NCBI GenBank assembly: GCA_937927445.1
Contig: CALAOB010000137.1
Span: 1-41,667 of the forward strand
Length of the DNA: 41,667 nucleotides
Direction of reading: 5' to 3'
Origin: an uncultured Oribacterium sp.
Lineage (GTDB): Bacteria > Bacillota > Clostridia > Lachnospirales > Lachnospiraceae
This document shows positions 23,764 to 32,456 of this stretch, piece by piece. The position numbers were made by a program, and so were the translations under genes. The notes below the pieces were generated by a model. That model did no database searches. It was not told where the DNA came from and saw only the letters and a list, made by a program, of their open reading frames with translations. The stretch's first letter is position 1, and every line of letters begins with the position of its first letter.

Positions 23764-24720
23764 TCAGTCGAGAATCTCCAGCTCCATGCCGCTGTGTGAT
23801 GGGTGACGGTCCTCCGGGCGCGGCAGCTTCATGTAGTCGCCGTAGAGCATCGTGAGTACCTTGTTCCAGGCCTTCGGTCCGGTGAATTGTCCGTCCTCAA
23901 ACTGGAACTCGATCGGCTCCTCCCAGGCATCCTCCACGGTGCAGTACTGGAAGTCCGGCTGGTAGTTCGAGAAGAAGGACTTCCCACTGCCGGACTGCTT
24001 CCCGCAGACCGGGCAGCCCTGTTTTCCGGCATTCTCTGCCTGTTTTGCATCGCCCGCAACGGTATCCACCGGAGCTACACAGTTCGCCGCTACACGATTG
24101 AGATCCGTGTACTTACGCGCCCAGCGCTCCTGCAGGCGGAAGATCTTCGGAAGCGGGATGAAACGACCGACACCGGCGAGTACCTGCACCTCCAGCTTCT
24201 GGAGGCCGTGATACTTGCTCCAGTCGAGCTTCCGGCGGTGGCCCATGCCGAGGCCGAAGGCGATCTGCTGCTCGAGCTTCATGAGCCGCGCGCGGATCGG
24301 ACAGGCCGGCAGACGGTCGAGGATGAAGAGGTCGACCCAGAGGTGGTTGAGCTTTCCTTCATAAAAGGCCATATCCGCGTCGTCCTCTGCGTGCCGTCGG
24401 GAGTTGAGATAGATCACACGTGGCACGAAATCATAGAAGGCCTCGCCGCCGCGATACTCATCCGGCAGCACGAGCTGCATGTTCGCCGGGAGCTCCGCAC
24501 GTGCTACATCGATGAAGCGCTCGAACTCTTCTCTTCGGAAGCAGAGATCGACGTCGTCGTCCCACGGGATAAAGCCCTTATGACGCACGGCACCGAGGAG
24601 CGTACCGGAATCGATGAGGTAGGTGATGCCATGGCGATCACAGATCGTCTTCACCGCCTTCAGGATCTCCAGATTTGCCTGATGTACCCGCTTAAGATCA
24701 AATGTAAATTCTTCACTCAT
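23764..24720 (-). CDS. LicD-family phosphotransferase with a CxxC-bearing insertion
   Basis: 318 residues. The LicD core is clear: YLIDSGTLLGAVRHKGFIPWDDDVDLCF (34-61), with the metal-binding DDDVD at 54-58. LicD proteins transfer phosphocholine or, in related members, other phospho-groups such as ribitol or glycerol phosphate to surface sugars. An extra segment at about 215-248 (TVAGDAKQAENAGKQG, then CPVCG at 236-240) interrupts the C-terminal part and could hold a metal or simply be an insertion. It overlaps rfbH by 4 nt (ATGA). No choline uptake or kinase gene is in the window, so the substrate is open. Confidence 0.85.
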   Translation of the reverse strand: MSEEFTFDLKRVHQANLEILKAVKTICDRHGITYLIDSGTLLGAVRHKGFIPWDDDVDLCFRREEFERFIDVARAELPANMQLVLPDEYRGGEAFYDFVPRVIYLNSRRHAEDDADMAFYEGKLNHLWVDLFILDRLPACPIRARLMKLEQQIAFGLGMGHRRKLDWSKYHGLQKLEVQVLAGVGRFIPLPKIFRLQERWARKYTDLNRVAANCVAPVDTVAGDAKQAENAGKQGCPVCGKQSGSGKSFFSNYQPDFQYCTVEDAWEEPIEFQFEDGQFTGPKAWNKVLTMLYGDYMKLPRPEDRHPSHSGMELEILD

Positions 24721-26066
24721 TGCTGAATCGCCTCCAGGATGATGCGCGCCATGTAGCGGAGCTTCTCATCCGTCATACCCGGATAGAGTCCTACCCAGAA
24801 GGTGTCCCGCATGATACGGTCGGTCGTGTCGAGGCTGCCGACGACGCGGTAGCCCTCACCCGTCGCACGCATCTCGTCGAAGCACGGGTGCTTGATGAGG
24901 TTGCCGGCGAAGAGCATACGGGTCTGTACGCCGTGGTCCTCGATATAGCGGACCACCGTCTCACGGTCCACGCCCTCCTGACAGGTCATAAGGAAGCCGA
25001 ACCAGCTCGGGTCCGAATTCGGCTCCGGTTCCGGCAGGATCAGCTTCGCAGCTGCTCCGCCCTCGACGAGGAGCGACTTCAGCAGCTCGAAGTTGTGCTT
25101 CCGGCGTGCGACGAAGCCCGGGAACTTCTCGAGCTGTGCGACGCCGACCGCTGCCTGCATATCGGTGGCCTTCAGATTATAGCCGAAATGGCTATAGACA
25201 TACTTGTGGTCATAGCCCTTCGGAAGCTCGCCATACTGTCCGTCGAAGCGGTGGTGGCAGGTATTATCGTGCCCCGGTGCGCACCAGCAGTCACGGCCCC
25301 AGTCACGGATCGAGCGCATGATGCGGTGAAGCTGCGGGTTGTTCGTATAGCAGGCACCGCCCTCGCCCATCGTCATATGGTGTGGCGGGTAGAAGCTGGA
25401 GGTACCGATGTCGCCGATCGAGCCGGTCTGGCGGGTCTCGCCGTCGATCGTATAGGTCGAGCCGAGTGCATCGCAGTTATCCTCCACGAGCCAGAGCTGA
25501 TGCCGGTCACAGAAATCCTTGACCGCCTTCAGATTAAACGGATTGCCGAGGGTATGCGCGATCATCACGGCCTTCGTCTTCTCCGAGTAGGCTTCCTCGA
25601 GCTTCGTCACGTCGATATCACAGGTCGGCAGCGTCACATCCACGAAAACCGGAATCGCACCGTACTGGATGATCGGGTTCACGGTCGTCGGGAAGCCGGC
25701 CGCCACGGTGATGACCTCATCTCCGCGCTTCACGCGGCGCTCGCCGAGCAGCGGGCTCGTCAGTGTACTGAAGGCCAGCAGATTCGCGCTGGAGCCGGAG
25801 TTCACGAGACTCACATAACGTACGCCGAGGTATTCACCGAACTTCTGCTCGAAGGCGTCGGTGTAGCGTCCGGCGGTCAGCCAGAACTCGAGCGCACTGT
25901 CTACGAGATTCACCATCTCCTTGTCGTCATAGACACGGCTGGCATACGGGATGCGCTCGCCCTCATGGTATGGCTGCTGCATCGGTGCGACCTTATATTT
26001 TCTTGCATATTCTGCGACGAGATCGAGGATTTCCTGTCTCGCCTGCTGCTCTGTTTTCTCTGTCAT
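24717..26066 (-). CDS. rfbH: CDP-4-keto-6-deoxy-D-glucose 3-dehydrase (RfbH/DdhC, E1)
   Basis: 449 residues. An aspartate-aminotransferase fold in which the usual PLP-binding Lys is replaced by His: SFYPPHHMTMGEGG (His229/His230). Cysteines Cys198, Cys260, Cys262 and Cys270 match the [2Fe-2S] ligand pattern of E1. With an E3 reductase it removes the C3 hydroxyl from CDP-4-keto-6-deoxyglucose to give the 3,6-dideoxy intermediate. It overlaps both neighbours by 4 nt, so it is coupled to rfbG and licD. No E3-type flavin reductase gene is seen nearby. Confidence 0.95.
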   Translation of the reverse strand: MTEKTEQQARQEILDLVAEYARKYKVAPMQQPYHEGERIPYASRVYDDKEMVNLVDSALEFWLTAGRYTDAFEQKFGEYLGVRYVSLVNSGSSANLLAFSTLTSPLLGERRVKRGDEVITVAAGFPTTVNPIIQYGAIPVFVDVTLPTCDIDVTKLEEAYSEKTKAVMIAHTLGNPFNLKAVKDFCDRHQLWLVEDNCDALGSTYTIDGETRQTGSIGDIGTSSFYPPHHMTMGEGGACYTNNPQLHRIMRSIRDWGRDCWCAPGHDNTCHHRFDGQYGELPKGYDHKYVYSHFGYNLKATDMQAAVGVAQLEKFPGFVARRKHNFELLKSLLVEGGAAAKLILPEPEPNSDPSWFGFLMTCQEGVDRETVVRYIEDHGVQTRMLFAGNLIKHPCFDEMRATGEGYRVVGSLDTTDRIMRDTFWVGLYPGMTDEKLRYMARIILEAIQQ

Positions 26067-27274
26067 GTTCTGCTCTTTTCTCTTTCATCTGCTAAAAATG
26101 CACGGATCTGCTGTTCGGTCAGGGCCCGCATATCGGCGCCCTCCGACCATGCATGGTACCATGCGACGGTTTCCTGAACGGCCTCCGTGACATGCCAGCG
26201 TGGCTGCCAGTGGAAGCTCTCCTTCAGCTTCTGGGTATCCAGCTTCAGGTACGCGGCTTCATGCGGTGCATTCGCCTCGGCATCCGTGTGCCAGGCTGCG
26301 CCCTCGCCCCAGCTCTGTACGAAGAGGTCCGCGAGTGCGCCGGTCGTGATGGCATCCACCTCATCCGGTCCGACGTTATAGCATCCGGCCACATCCCGGG
26401 CCAATGTCTCCGTCGTGCGATCGTCATGCCCCGTTTCATTCGTCTCCGCGGAAGCGGCGGATGCCGGCGTGCCCGTATGCTGCGCTTCCTGCGCCTGGGT
26501 CATCGCGATCAGGAGGTAGACATACAGCGGCTCCAGCACATGCTGATACGGCCGCGTGCTGTACGGGTTCCGCACATGGATGGTCCGGCCGGCGATCGTA
26601 TCCCGTACGCAGTCCGGGATGATGCGGTCCACGGCGAAATCACCACCGCCGATGACATTGCCCGCACGTGCAGTGGAGATCGCCGTCACCACAGCGGATG
26701 GGTCCGCGCCCGGCTGGAAGAAGGACTTCTGGTAGCTGTGGGTCACGAGCTCGGAGCAGGACTTCGAATTGCTGTACGGATCGTAGCCGTCGAGCTTCTC
26801 GTCTTCCCGGAAGGCGTGGTTCGCAAGATCCGGATTCTCATAGACCTTGTCGGTCGTCACGTTCAGGAAGGACAGGACCTTCTCCGCATGCTGCGCATTA
26901 TAGCGACGGATGGCCTCGAGGATGTTCACGGTGCCCATGACGTTCGTCTCGAAGGTCTCCCGCGGATAGAGGTAGGAGGTGCGGACGATCGGCTGTGCCG
27001 CGAGGTGCAGCACGACCTCCGGGCGGGCGGTCTCCATGAAGGCGGTGAGATGCGGGAAATCGCGGATGTCGCCGATCTCCGAGTGCATCTCCTCCGAAAG
27101 CTTCAGGATGTCGAAAAGCGCCGGCTCGGTCGGTGCCTCGAGGGCATAGCCGTAGACCTCGGCGCCGAGCATTCGGAGCATGAGGCAGAGCCAGCTGCCC
27201 TTGAAGCCTGTGTGGCCCGTCACGAGCACCCGCTTTCCTTTATAAAACTGCTGTAAGGATTCAAATTTGGTCAT
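26063..27274 (-). CDS. rfbG: CDP-glucose 4,6-dehydratase
   Basis: 403 residues. Short-chain dehydrogenase/epimerase fold: NAD-binding TGHTGFKGSWL (19-29), LAAQPIVRTSY, the catalytic TTDKVYEN (140-147) and YDPYSNSK (164-171; Tyr167, Lys171). It converts CDP-glucose to CDP-4-keto-6-deoxyglucose. Residues 261-294 are a polar Ala/Thr/Glu/Asp-rich segment not expected in the usual 355-360 residue enzyme. The ribosome site is weak (AGAAAG), and the gene starts 16 nt after rfbF, so coupling is likely. Confidence 0.95.
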   Translation of the reverse strand: MTKFESLQQFYKGKRVLVTGHTGFKGSWLCLMLRMLGAEVYGYALEAPTEPALFDILKLSEEMHSEIGDIRDFPHLTAFMETARPEVVLHLAAQPIVRTSYLYPRETFETNVMGTVNILEAIRRYNAQHAEKVLSFLNVTTDKVYENPDLANHAFREDEKLDGYDPYSNSKSCSELVTHSYQKSFFQPGADPSAVVTAISTARAGNVIGGGDFAVDRIIPDCVRDTIAGRTIHVRNPYSTRPYQHVLEPLYVYLLIAMTQAQEAQHTGTPASAASAETNETGHDDRTTETLARDVAGCYNVGPDEVDAITTGALADLFVQSWGEGAAWHTDAEANAPHEAAYLKLDTQKLKESFHWQPRWHVTEAVQETVAWYHAWSEGADMRALTEQQIRAFLADEREKSRT

Positions 27275-27290
27275 ATCGTTTTTCTTTCTA

Positions 27291-28061
27291 TTACCACGTT
27301 TTCCATGGTGCTTTCCCGCTCGCCCAGAGGTCTTCGAGGAGCTTTTTCTCGCGCTGGGTGTCCATGCACTGCCAGAAGCCGGCGTGGTAGAAGCTCATGA
27401 GCTCGCCGTCGGCAGCGAGGCGGTGCATCGGCTCCTGCTCGAGGACACAGCGGTCATCCGTGAGGTAGTTGAAAACCTCCGGCTGGAAGACCATGAAGCC
27501 GCCGTTGATGATGGCGCCGTCCTCCCGCTCCTTCTCACGGAAGGCCCGGATCTGGTTGTTTTCATCGATGTCAAGGACGCCCTTCTGCTGTGCGAGGGAA
27601 ACGGTCGTGATGGTCGCGATCTTACCATGCGCATGATGGAAGTTTACGAGGGCATCGAGGTCCACGTTGGAAACGCCGTCGCCATAGGTGAGCATGAACG
27701 GCTCATCCCCGACATAATCCTGTACGCGCTTGATGCGTCCGCCGGTCATGGTGTTGAGGCCGGTGTCGACGATGGTCACGCGCCACGGCTCGTTCATGTT
27801 GTGATGGACCTCCATCTGGTTGTTGCTGAGGTCGAAGGTCACGTCCGAATTATGCAGGAAGTAGTTCGCAAAATACTCCTTGATGACGTACTGCTTGTAG
27901 CCGGCCAGGATGATGAAATCATTGTAGCCGTAGCTCGAGTAGTACTTCATGATGTGCCAGAGGATCGGCATCTCGCCGATCTCGATCATCGGCTTCGGAC
28001 GGAGATGCGACTCCTCGGAAATACGGGTTCCGAAACCACCTGCTAAAATCAATACTTTCAT
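27291..28061 (-). CDS. rfbF: Glucose-1-phosphate cytidylyltransferase
   Basis: 256 residues. Nucleotidyltransferase signature at the N-terminus: MKVLILAGGFGTRISEESHL then RPKPMIEIG (residues 8-25 hold the GGxGTR...KP motif). Further hallmarks are FMLTYGDGVSNVDL and GGFMVFQPEVFNYL. It makes CDP-glucose from CTP and glucose-1-phosphate, the first step toward 3,6-dideoxyhexoses. Start 28061 is preferred; an ATG three codons upstream (28070) has no room for a ribosome site. It follows a stem-loop at 28095-28123. Confidence 0.96.
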   Translation of the reverse strand: MKVLILAGGFGTRISEESHLRPKPMIEIGEMPILWHIMKYYSSYGYNDFIILAGYKQYVIKEYFANYFLHNSDVTFDLSNNQMEVHHNMNEPWRVTIVDTGLNTMTGGRIKRVQDYVGDEPFMLTYGDGVSNVDLDALVNFHHAHGKIATITTVSLAQQKGVLDIDENNQIRAFREKEREDGAIINGGFMVFQPEVFNYLTDDRCVLEQEPMHRLAADGELMSFYHAGFWQCMDTQREKKLLEDLWASGKAPWKTW

Positions 28062-28094
28062 AGTTTCCATCCTTTTGTTTATCGTAAACAGAAT

Positions 28095-28123
28095 CGCCTG
28101 TCCCCAGAAGTCATGGGCAGGCG
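28095..28123 (-). terminator. Stem-loop between a membrane protein gene and rfbF
   Basis: CGCCTGCCC pairs with GGGACAGGCG (one bulge) in the roughly 125-nt gap, followed on the minus strand by ATTCTGTTTAC. It may attenuate or process the operon transcript. The T-run is poor, so read-through is likely. Confidence 0.4.
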
Positions 28124-28186
28124 GAATCCTGTATACCTTACGTCAGGCAGTGAATGCATATCCCGCAGATCATCGCGTATGCACCG

Positions 28187-29713
28187 TCACGCACGGAACA
28201 CATTCCACTGGTTTTCCTTTAAAATATCCATGGCATGCCGAACCCGGTTCGGCCCATGGTGGTACTCGAAGATGAGATTCAGCTCATCATCGCTCAGGTT
28301 TTCGTAATTCTGTGCGGCGTCCGCCATAGAAGCGAAGTACATCTGCCGGAACGGCATCGCGTCGATTTCACGCTTATCAGTATAACAGCTCCCTGCAGTG
28401 AAGGAAAGAAGCACCACGAGGGAGAGGCCCATGCCGAGCAGCGCGCCGGGGGCATGTCTCTGTCCGGACGACGTCTGTACCTTCTGCGCGCGTCCGCGGT
28501 TCACCGGTGATGCTTCGCCGGATGTTCGTACGGCATCGCCCTGCTTCGTGTGCACAGACAGATACTGCTTTCGGAAATGTGAGAAAGCCGCGCCATAAAT
28601 GAGCAGCAGGCCGAGGGTACCCGGAAGGTACTGCAGGCCGTAGCGGCTTTGCCATGCGTAGGTTTCCGTCAGGAAGATATAGCGGGACAGGAAGACGAGG
28701 ACATGGCTTCCGGCACCGCTCACGAGAAGCAGCATCGGGAAGATCGTCCGGCGGTACTGTCCGGTCCGGAAGTAGAGCAGCACGGCGCCGGCATAGAGCA
28801 GGATCACGAGGGCCCCGAGAAGGTACACCATCGGATACGTGAGTGTCCCGGCAGCGAGCAGATCCTCCAGCACCGAGCCGGAAAACAGGGTGCTGGCGAA
28901 GCCGTTCAGCAGGAAATGCAGTGAGAACCCACGATACTGCTGCAGGGTTTCCAGCAGGCCGATGTCCTGTGCGCCCGTATGCTCGAAGGTGGCCGCCGCG
29001 TTACTCATATAGTAGAGAAGCAGCGGGATCAGCGCGCAGAGACCATACCATGGAAGCCGGCGGCCGTCGACATTGCGATTCCGAAGAAAGGCGAGGTAGC
29101 CGTAGGCCACGAGGAGGGTCGCTGTATACTGCGCGATGTACGGGCCGGCCACCAGCAGGGCGAGCCACGGAAGTACACAGAGCCGCCGCGCATCCCCCGG
29201 CTTCTGTGTGCCGGTGAAGACGCGCTCGAGCACGAGGTAATGATAGAAAAAGAGGCCGTAGCTCAGGAAGTGCACGCAGCCGGTGCCATTCAGAAGCATC
29301 TCCCACTTATCGAGGCTGAAGCCGACGAGCATCACCGGCAGGATGATCCAGACGCTGCTTCGCTCCCGGATCAGGTACTGCGCCACCGAACACATCAGCA
29401 GCACGCAGCCCAGGATGCAGAACACCCGGTCAAACAGCACCGAGTAGCCGAAGAAGGTGACATTGATCCAGCGAAGCGGATAGTTGATCGGAATCCGGGT
29501 CAGGATATCCGGCACGAAAAAGGTCTTCGGATCCAGGGTATCCGGCAGGTAGCTGTTGATGATGCGGATATAGTCGGAATAAACCACATCCACCGTCGCA
29601 TGCAGCACATACCAGAGCAGAAACAGCCCTCCGATGAACGGCAGAAGGAGGAGTCCCTTCCGGCACTCCCCCACCCGCTTTCTGCTTCGATTTTTATATG
29701 AGTGCTTATTCAC
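28187..29713 (-). CDS. Polytopic membrane protein of the polysaccharide cluster (GT-C-like, unknown)
   Basis: 508 residues, about 10-11 hydrophobic helices. After the first helix comes a loop with YSDYIRIINSYLP (Asp47), where GT-C-type glycosyltransferases and related membrane enzymes place their acidic residue. A polar Gly/Ser/Arg-rich segment (about residues 395-425) separates the last helix, which is followed by a hydrophilic tail. It overlaps the upstream membrane protein gene by 8 nt. It may transfer sugar from a lipid donor outside the cell. Family not recognised with certainty. Confidence 0.7.
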   Translation of the reverse strand: MNKHSYKNRSRKRVGECRKGLLLLPFIGGLFLLWYVLHATVDVVYSDYIRIINSYLPDTLDPKTFFVPDILTRIPINYPLRWINVTFFGYSVLFDRVFCILGCVLLMCSVAQYLIRERSSVWIILPVMLVGFSLDKWEMLLNGTGCVHFLSYGLFFYHYLVLERVFTGTQKPGDARRLCVLPWLALLVAGPYIAQYTATLLVAYGYLAFLRNRNVDGRRLPWYGLCALIPLLLYYMSNAAATFEHTGAQDIGLLETLQQYRGFSLHFLLNGFASTLFSGSVLEDLLAAGTLTYPMVYLLGALVILLYAGAVLLYFRTGQYRRTIFPMLLLVSGAGSHVLVFLSRYIFLTETYAWQSRYGLQYLPGTLGLLLIYGAAFSHFRKQYLSVHTKQGDAVRTSGEASPVNRGRAQKVQTSSGQRHAPGALLGMGLSLVVLLSFTAGSCYTDKREIDAMPFRQMYFASMADAAQNYENLSDDELNLIFEYHHGPNRVRHAMDILKENQWNVFRA

Positions 29714-31532
29714 TGAGCTCCTCCCACGCGGCCAGTCCGAAGGTCTGGGCGCTCACATCGATGTAGCCGCGGTTTCCATGCTCCATGAGGACGATGCTGT
29801 TCTCCACCGTCGCGTCCGCCGGTAGCTCATCCGGGCTGTTGATGAAGTGGATCTCCGTACCCTGTCCGGTCTTCTCCGGATCAAACGGCTTATAGAAGTA
29901 CTCCGCATAGAAGTCGCTCATCTCGTAGTAATTATAGTAGATATACACCTGCTTCTTTCCGAGGAAGTTCTCCGCACCGACCGCGTCGATCGTGCAGTCC
30001 GCAAGCGAATTCACGCGATCCTGATCAAAGAAGAAAAAGATGTTCGGATAATGCTGTCGATCATAATGCTCCACCGGTGTCATCACGGCCCCGTACACCA
30101 TAAAGAGCAGCGAGAACGTGAGGACCATGGCCGTCCGGCATTTCTTCATACCGAAACGCTCGCCATGTTCGCCCGATGCGCTTACGGAATCCATCGACGT
30201 TCTCTGCGGGACGGCTGCGCGCGTGCGCACTGTCCTGCTGGCTTCCGGTTTCACACGTCCAGACTTCGCGATCTCTCCGAGCATGAAGGAGAGGTACAGA
30301 AGTGCGGCGGTATAGCTCACATAGACCCAGCGGGTTTCCAGGCGGATCGTGATGGAGCTCGAGCCGATGCAGAGGGCGATGAAGCAGATGAAGAGGAGGT
30401 TCTCCCCGATCCGACGCGGCGTGATCCGCCCCTTCTTCCAGACGCTTCGCACATAGAGCAGAAGCATCAGCAGAAGGCTCAGCCAGCTAAGTCCGATCAG
30501 CGCCTGTACCCAGCGGGCGGAGTCCGCGAAGGACACGCCACAGAAGATCGCGTGGCCTGCATTGACCCCAAAGATGTAGGCAACCTGCGTAAACGCGAAG
30601 CCGAGGGCCTGGGCGAGGGAGAAGGTGTCCTGCACCTTCGTGCCGGCTGTACCGACCGGGATGGCATCCCCGGCCACCACCATACGGCTGCCGAAAAAGA
30701 CAGCGAGGATCAGAAGCGGCAGGAGCAGCTCGAGCAGCCGCCCGAGGCGGTTCCCCGAAAGCATGTCAGAACCCGGTGTATCGCATTCCGTGGTACCCGC
30801 GGATGCCGGAGGCTGCGATGTCCGCGGCACTTCCGACATCCGGAACGGCACGAAGCGCCGGCAGAGCCGCCGCTCCGTCTGATACTGTGTGAACACCGCG
30901 AGGTAAAAGAGCGGGGCCAGCGCGATGAAGCGCTCATGCGTGAAGATTACGAGAAAGAAGCAGAAGCAGGCGCGCAGATAGGCACGCGTGCCGCGGCCCT
31001 CCATGTAATCGAAGAGGCCCCAGAGGGTCAGAAGCGCAAGCAGCAGGGCGAGGGACTCGAGGAGCCCGAGCACCTGTGCGATCTGGTAGGCCGCGAAGTG
31101 CGACTGCAGGTAGAGCATGCCGGTCAGGAGACCGACGGCCTGTCCGGGCAGCACGCCCTGCGGTACCCGCGTGCCGCGGCTCAGACGCCGGCTGAAGAAA
31201 TAGATCACCCAGGAAATCGCCACATTTAGAAGCACGTTGAAGCGGGCATACCAGTGGACGTGCGGGCCGATCAGGAGAAACTCGAGGTAGCTCAACGCCC
31301 AGTAGAACGGGCGGAAGTTTCCCTTCGTCACCTTCGGAAAGGTGAAGGACCAGAAATCCTCACAGCCATAGAAGGACCAGAGGTAGAGGTCGTCACCATA
31401 GAGTGCCCGGATACTGAGGTGCCGGTTGATGAACAGTCCGAACAGAAGGAGCAGGACGAGTGCTGCGGCTGTATACAGCCACGCATACCGGCTTCCCTCT
31501 TTCACTGTGTTTCTCTTCTGTGTCTGTTCCAT
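29706..31532 (-). CDS. Polytopic membrane protein of the polysaccharide cluster (GT-C-like, unknown)
   Basis: 608 residues, about 11 helices. First helix 18-36, then a loop with ALYGDDLYLW (acidic GDD at 46-48), the position used for catalysis in GT-C enzymes. Two polar, low-complexity inserts (around 230-260 and 425-460, rich in Ser, Thr, Pro, Arg) interrupt the membrane domain, and about 130 residues of soluble C-terminus follow the last helix. The start is set by AAGAAGG, which belongs to a 17-nt direct repeat. It pairs in layout with the next gene (8-nt overlap), so the two probably act on the same polymer. Confidence 0.7.
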   Translation of the reverse strand: MEQTQKRNTVKEGSRYAWLYTAAALVLLLLFGLFINRHLSIRALYGDDLYLWSFYGCEDFWSFTFPKVTKGNFRPFYWALSYLEFLLIGPHVHWYARFNVLLNVAISWVIYFFSRRLSRGTRVPQGVLPGQAVGLLTGMLYLQSHFAAYQIAQVLGLLESLALLLALLTLWGLFDYMEGRGTRAYLRACFCFFLVIFTHERFIALAPLFYLAVFTQYQTERRLCRRFVPFRMSEVPRTSQPPASAGTTECDTPGSDMLSGNRLGRLLELLLPLLILAVFFGSRMVVAGDAIPVGTAGTKVQDTFSLAQALGFAFTQVAYIFGVNAGHAIFCGVSFADSARWVQALIGLSWLSLLLMLLLYVRSVWKKGRITPRRIGENLLFICFIALCIGSSSITIRLETRWVYVSYTAALLYLSFMLGEIAKSGRVKPEASRTVRTRAAVPQRTSMDSVSASGEHGERFGMKKCRTAMVLTFSLLFMVYGAVMTPVEHYDRQHYPNIFFFFDQDRVNSLADCTIDAVGAENFLGKKQVYIYYNYYEMSDFYAEYFYKPFDPEKTGQGTEIHFINSPDELPADATVENSIVLMEHGNRGYIDVSAQTFGLAAWEELSE

Positions 31533-31667
31533 ACGCCTTCTTATGAACGGATTCGTGTTCTTCGCTATCCTGCCGACGGAATGTATGCCCTATACGCCTT
31601 CTTATGAACAGGTCGTCCCGGTCTCGCCGGCATCCTCCGCGCGGTAGGCGCCATACGCCTTCTTATA
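31531..31667. repeat. Three direct copies of ATACGCCTTCTTAT
   Basis: Copies at 31531-31547, 31592-31608 and 31653-31667, spaced about 61 nt. The rightmost lies in the 3' coding part of the glycosyltransferase (Tyr-Lys-Lys-Ala-Tyr), the middle one covers its stop codon, and the left one supplies the ribosome binding site and start of the next gene. It looks like a tandem duplication of the gene end that has since diverged between the copies. Confidence 0.7.
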
Positions 31668-32441
31668 GAAGTGCATCAGCACATCCGTCACCGGCGCCGA
31701 GTGCAGCTTTCGGAACACTTCCCGTTCCTCTTTCTCCCGATTATGATTTTCGATATTTCGCATCGTCTCCGCTCCGGCATGCACACGGTAAGCCATGAGC
31801 GGCTTCTCGATGCAGATGAAGCGCCCAGGTTCACGCGCGAGACGGATCAGGGTGTCCCAGTCGATGACGAACTTATAGTCATTCCGGAACAGCGGTGCCG
31901 GACAGTACTTCGTGTGGTAGGTACAGCTCGGGCAGCCGATGCCGTTTCCATAGCGGAGGGCCGAGAGCTTCACGCTCGTACGGTCCGCATGGGCATGGTC
32001 CTTCAGCCGAAGCCGCAGGATGCGCTTCACCTTCTCCGAGCTTCCGTCGATTGTGTTGCCCTCGCCATCGATCGTGTCGTAGCGGCAGCAGAATACCGAC
32101 ATATCCGGGAAGTGCTGGAAGGCATGCAGCAGCGCCTTCGTGTAGTCTGGAAAATACAGATCGTCCTGGTGGGCGATCGTCACGAGCTCCGAGCGCTCCG
32201 CGCCCATCTCATAGGCGAAGTTCCAGTCCTGCTGCAGCCCGTGTGCACCATTCCGCACATAGACCGGGTAGCCGAACTGCGCGCTCAGCTTCGTGATATA
32301 GCGATTCGGGGTCGAGGTACAGATGATCACCCGGCTCTCCACGCTCTGCATCTTCAGTGAATGCAGAAGAAGCGGAAGGTAAGGTGACTCTCCGTAGGCT
32401 GCGACCGCGAAACAGTGTTTATAATGCTTTCGTGTATTCAT
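31602..32441 (-). CDS. Family 2 glycosyltransferase
   Basis: 279 residues. N-terminal FAVAAYGESPYLPLLLHSL (nucleotide-sugar side), then TIAHQDDLYFPDY, where QDD stands for the DxD metal motif, and VIDWDTLIRLAREPG in the acceptor half. Soluble, probably acting at the cytoplasmic face on a lipid-linked glycan. The ribosome site is weak; translation may be coupled to the gene ending 15 nt upstream. Donor and acceptor sugars unknown. Confidence 0.85.
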   Translation of the reverse strand: MNTRKHYKHCFAVAAYGESPYLPLLLHSLKMQSVESRVIICTSTPNRYITKLSAQFGYPVYVRNGAHGLQQDWNFAYEMGAERSELVTIAHQDDLYFPDYTKALLHAFQHFPDMSVFCCRYDTIDGEGNTIDGSSEKVKRILRLRLKDHAHADRTSVKLSALRYGNGIGCPSCTYHTKYCPAPLFRNDYKFVIDWDTLIRLAREPGRFICIEKPLMAYRVHAGAETMRNIENHNREKEEREVFRKLHSAPVTDVLMHFYKKAYGAYRAEDAGETGTTCS

Positions 32442-32456
32442 GTTTTTTAATATGTT

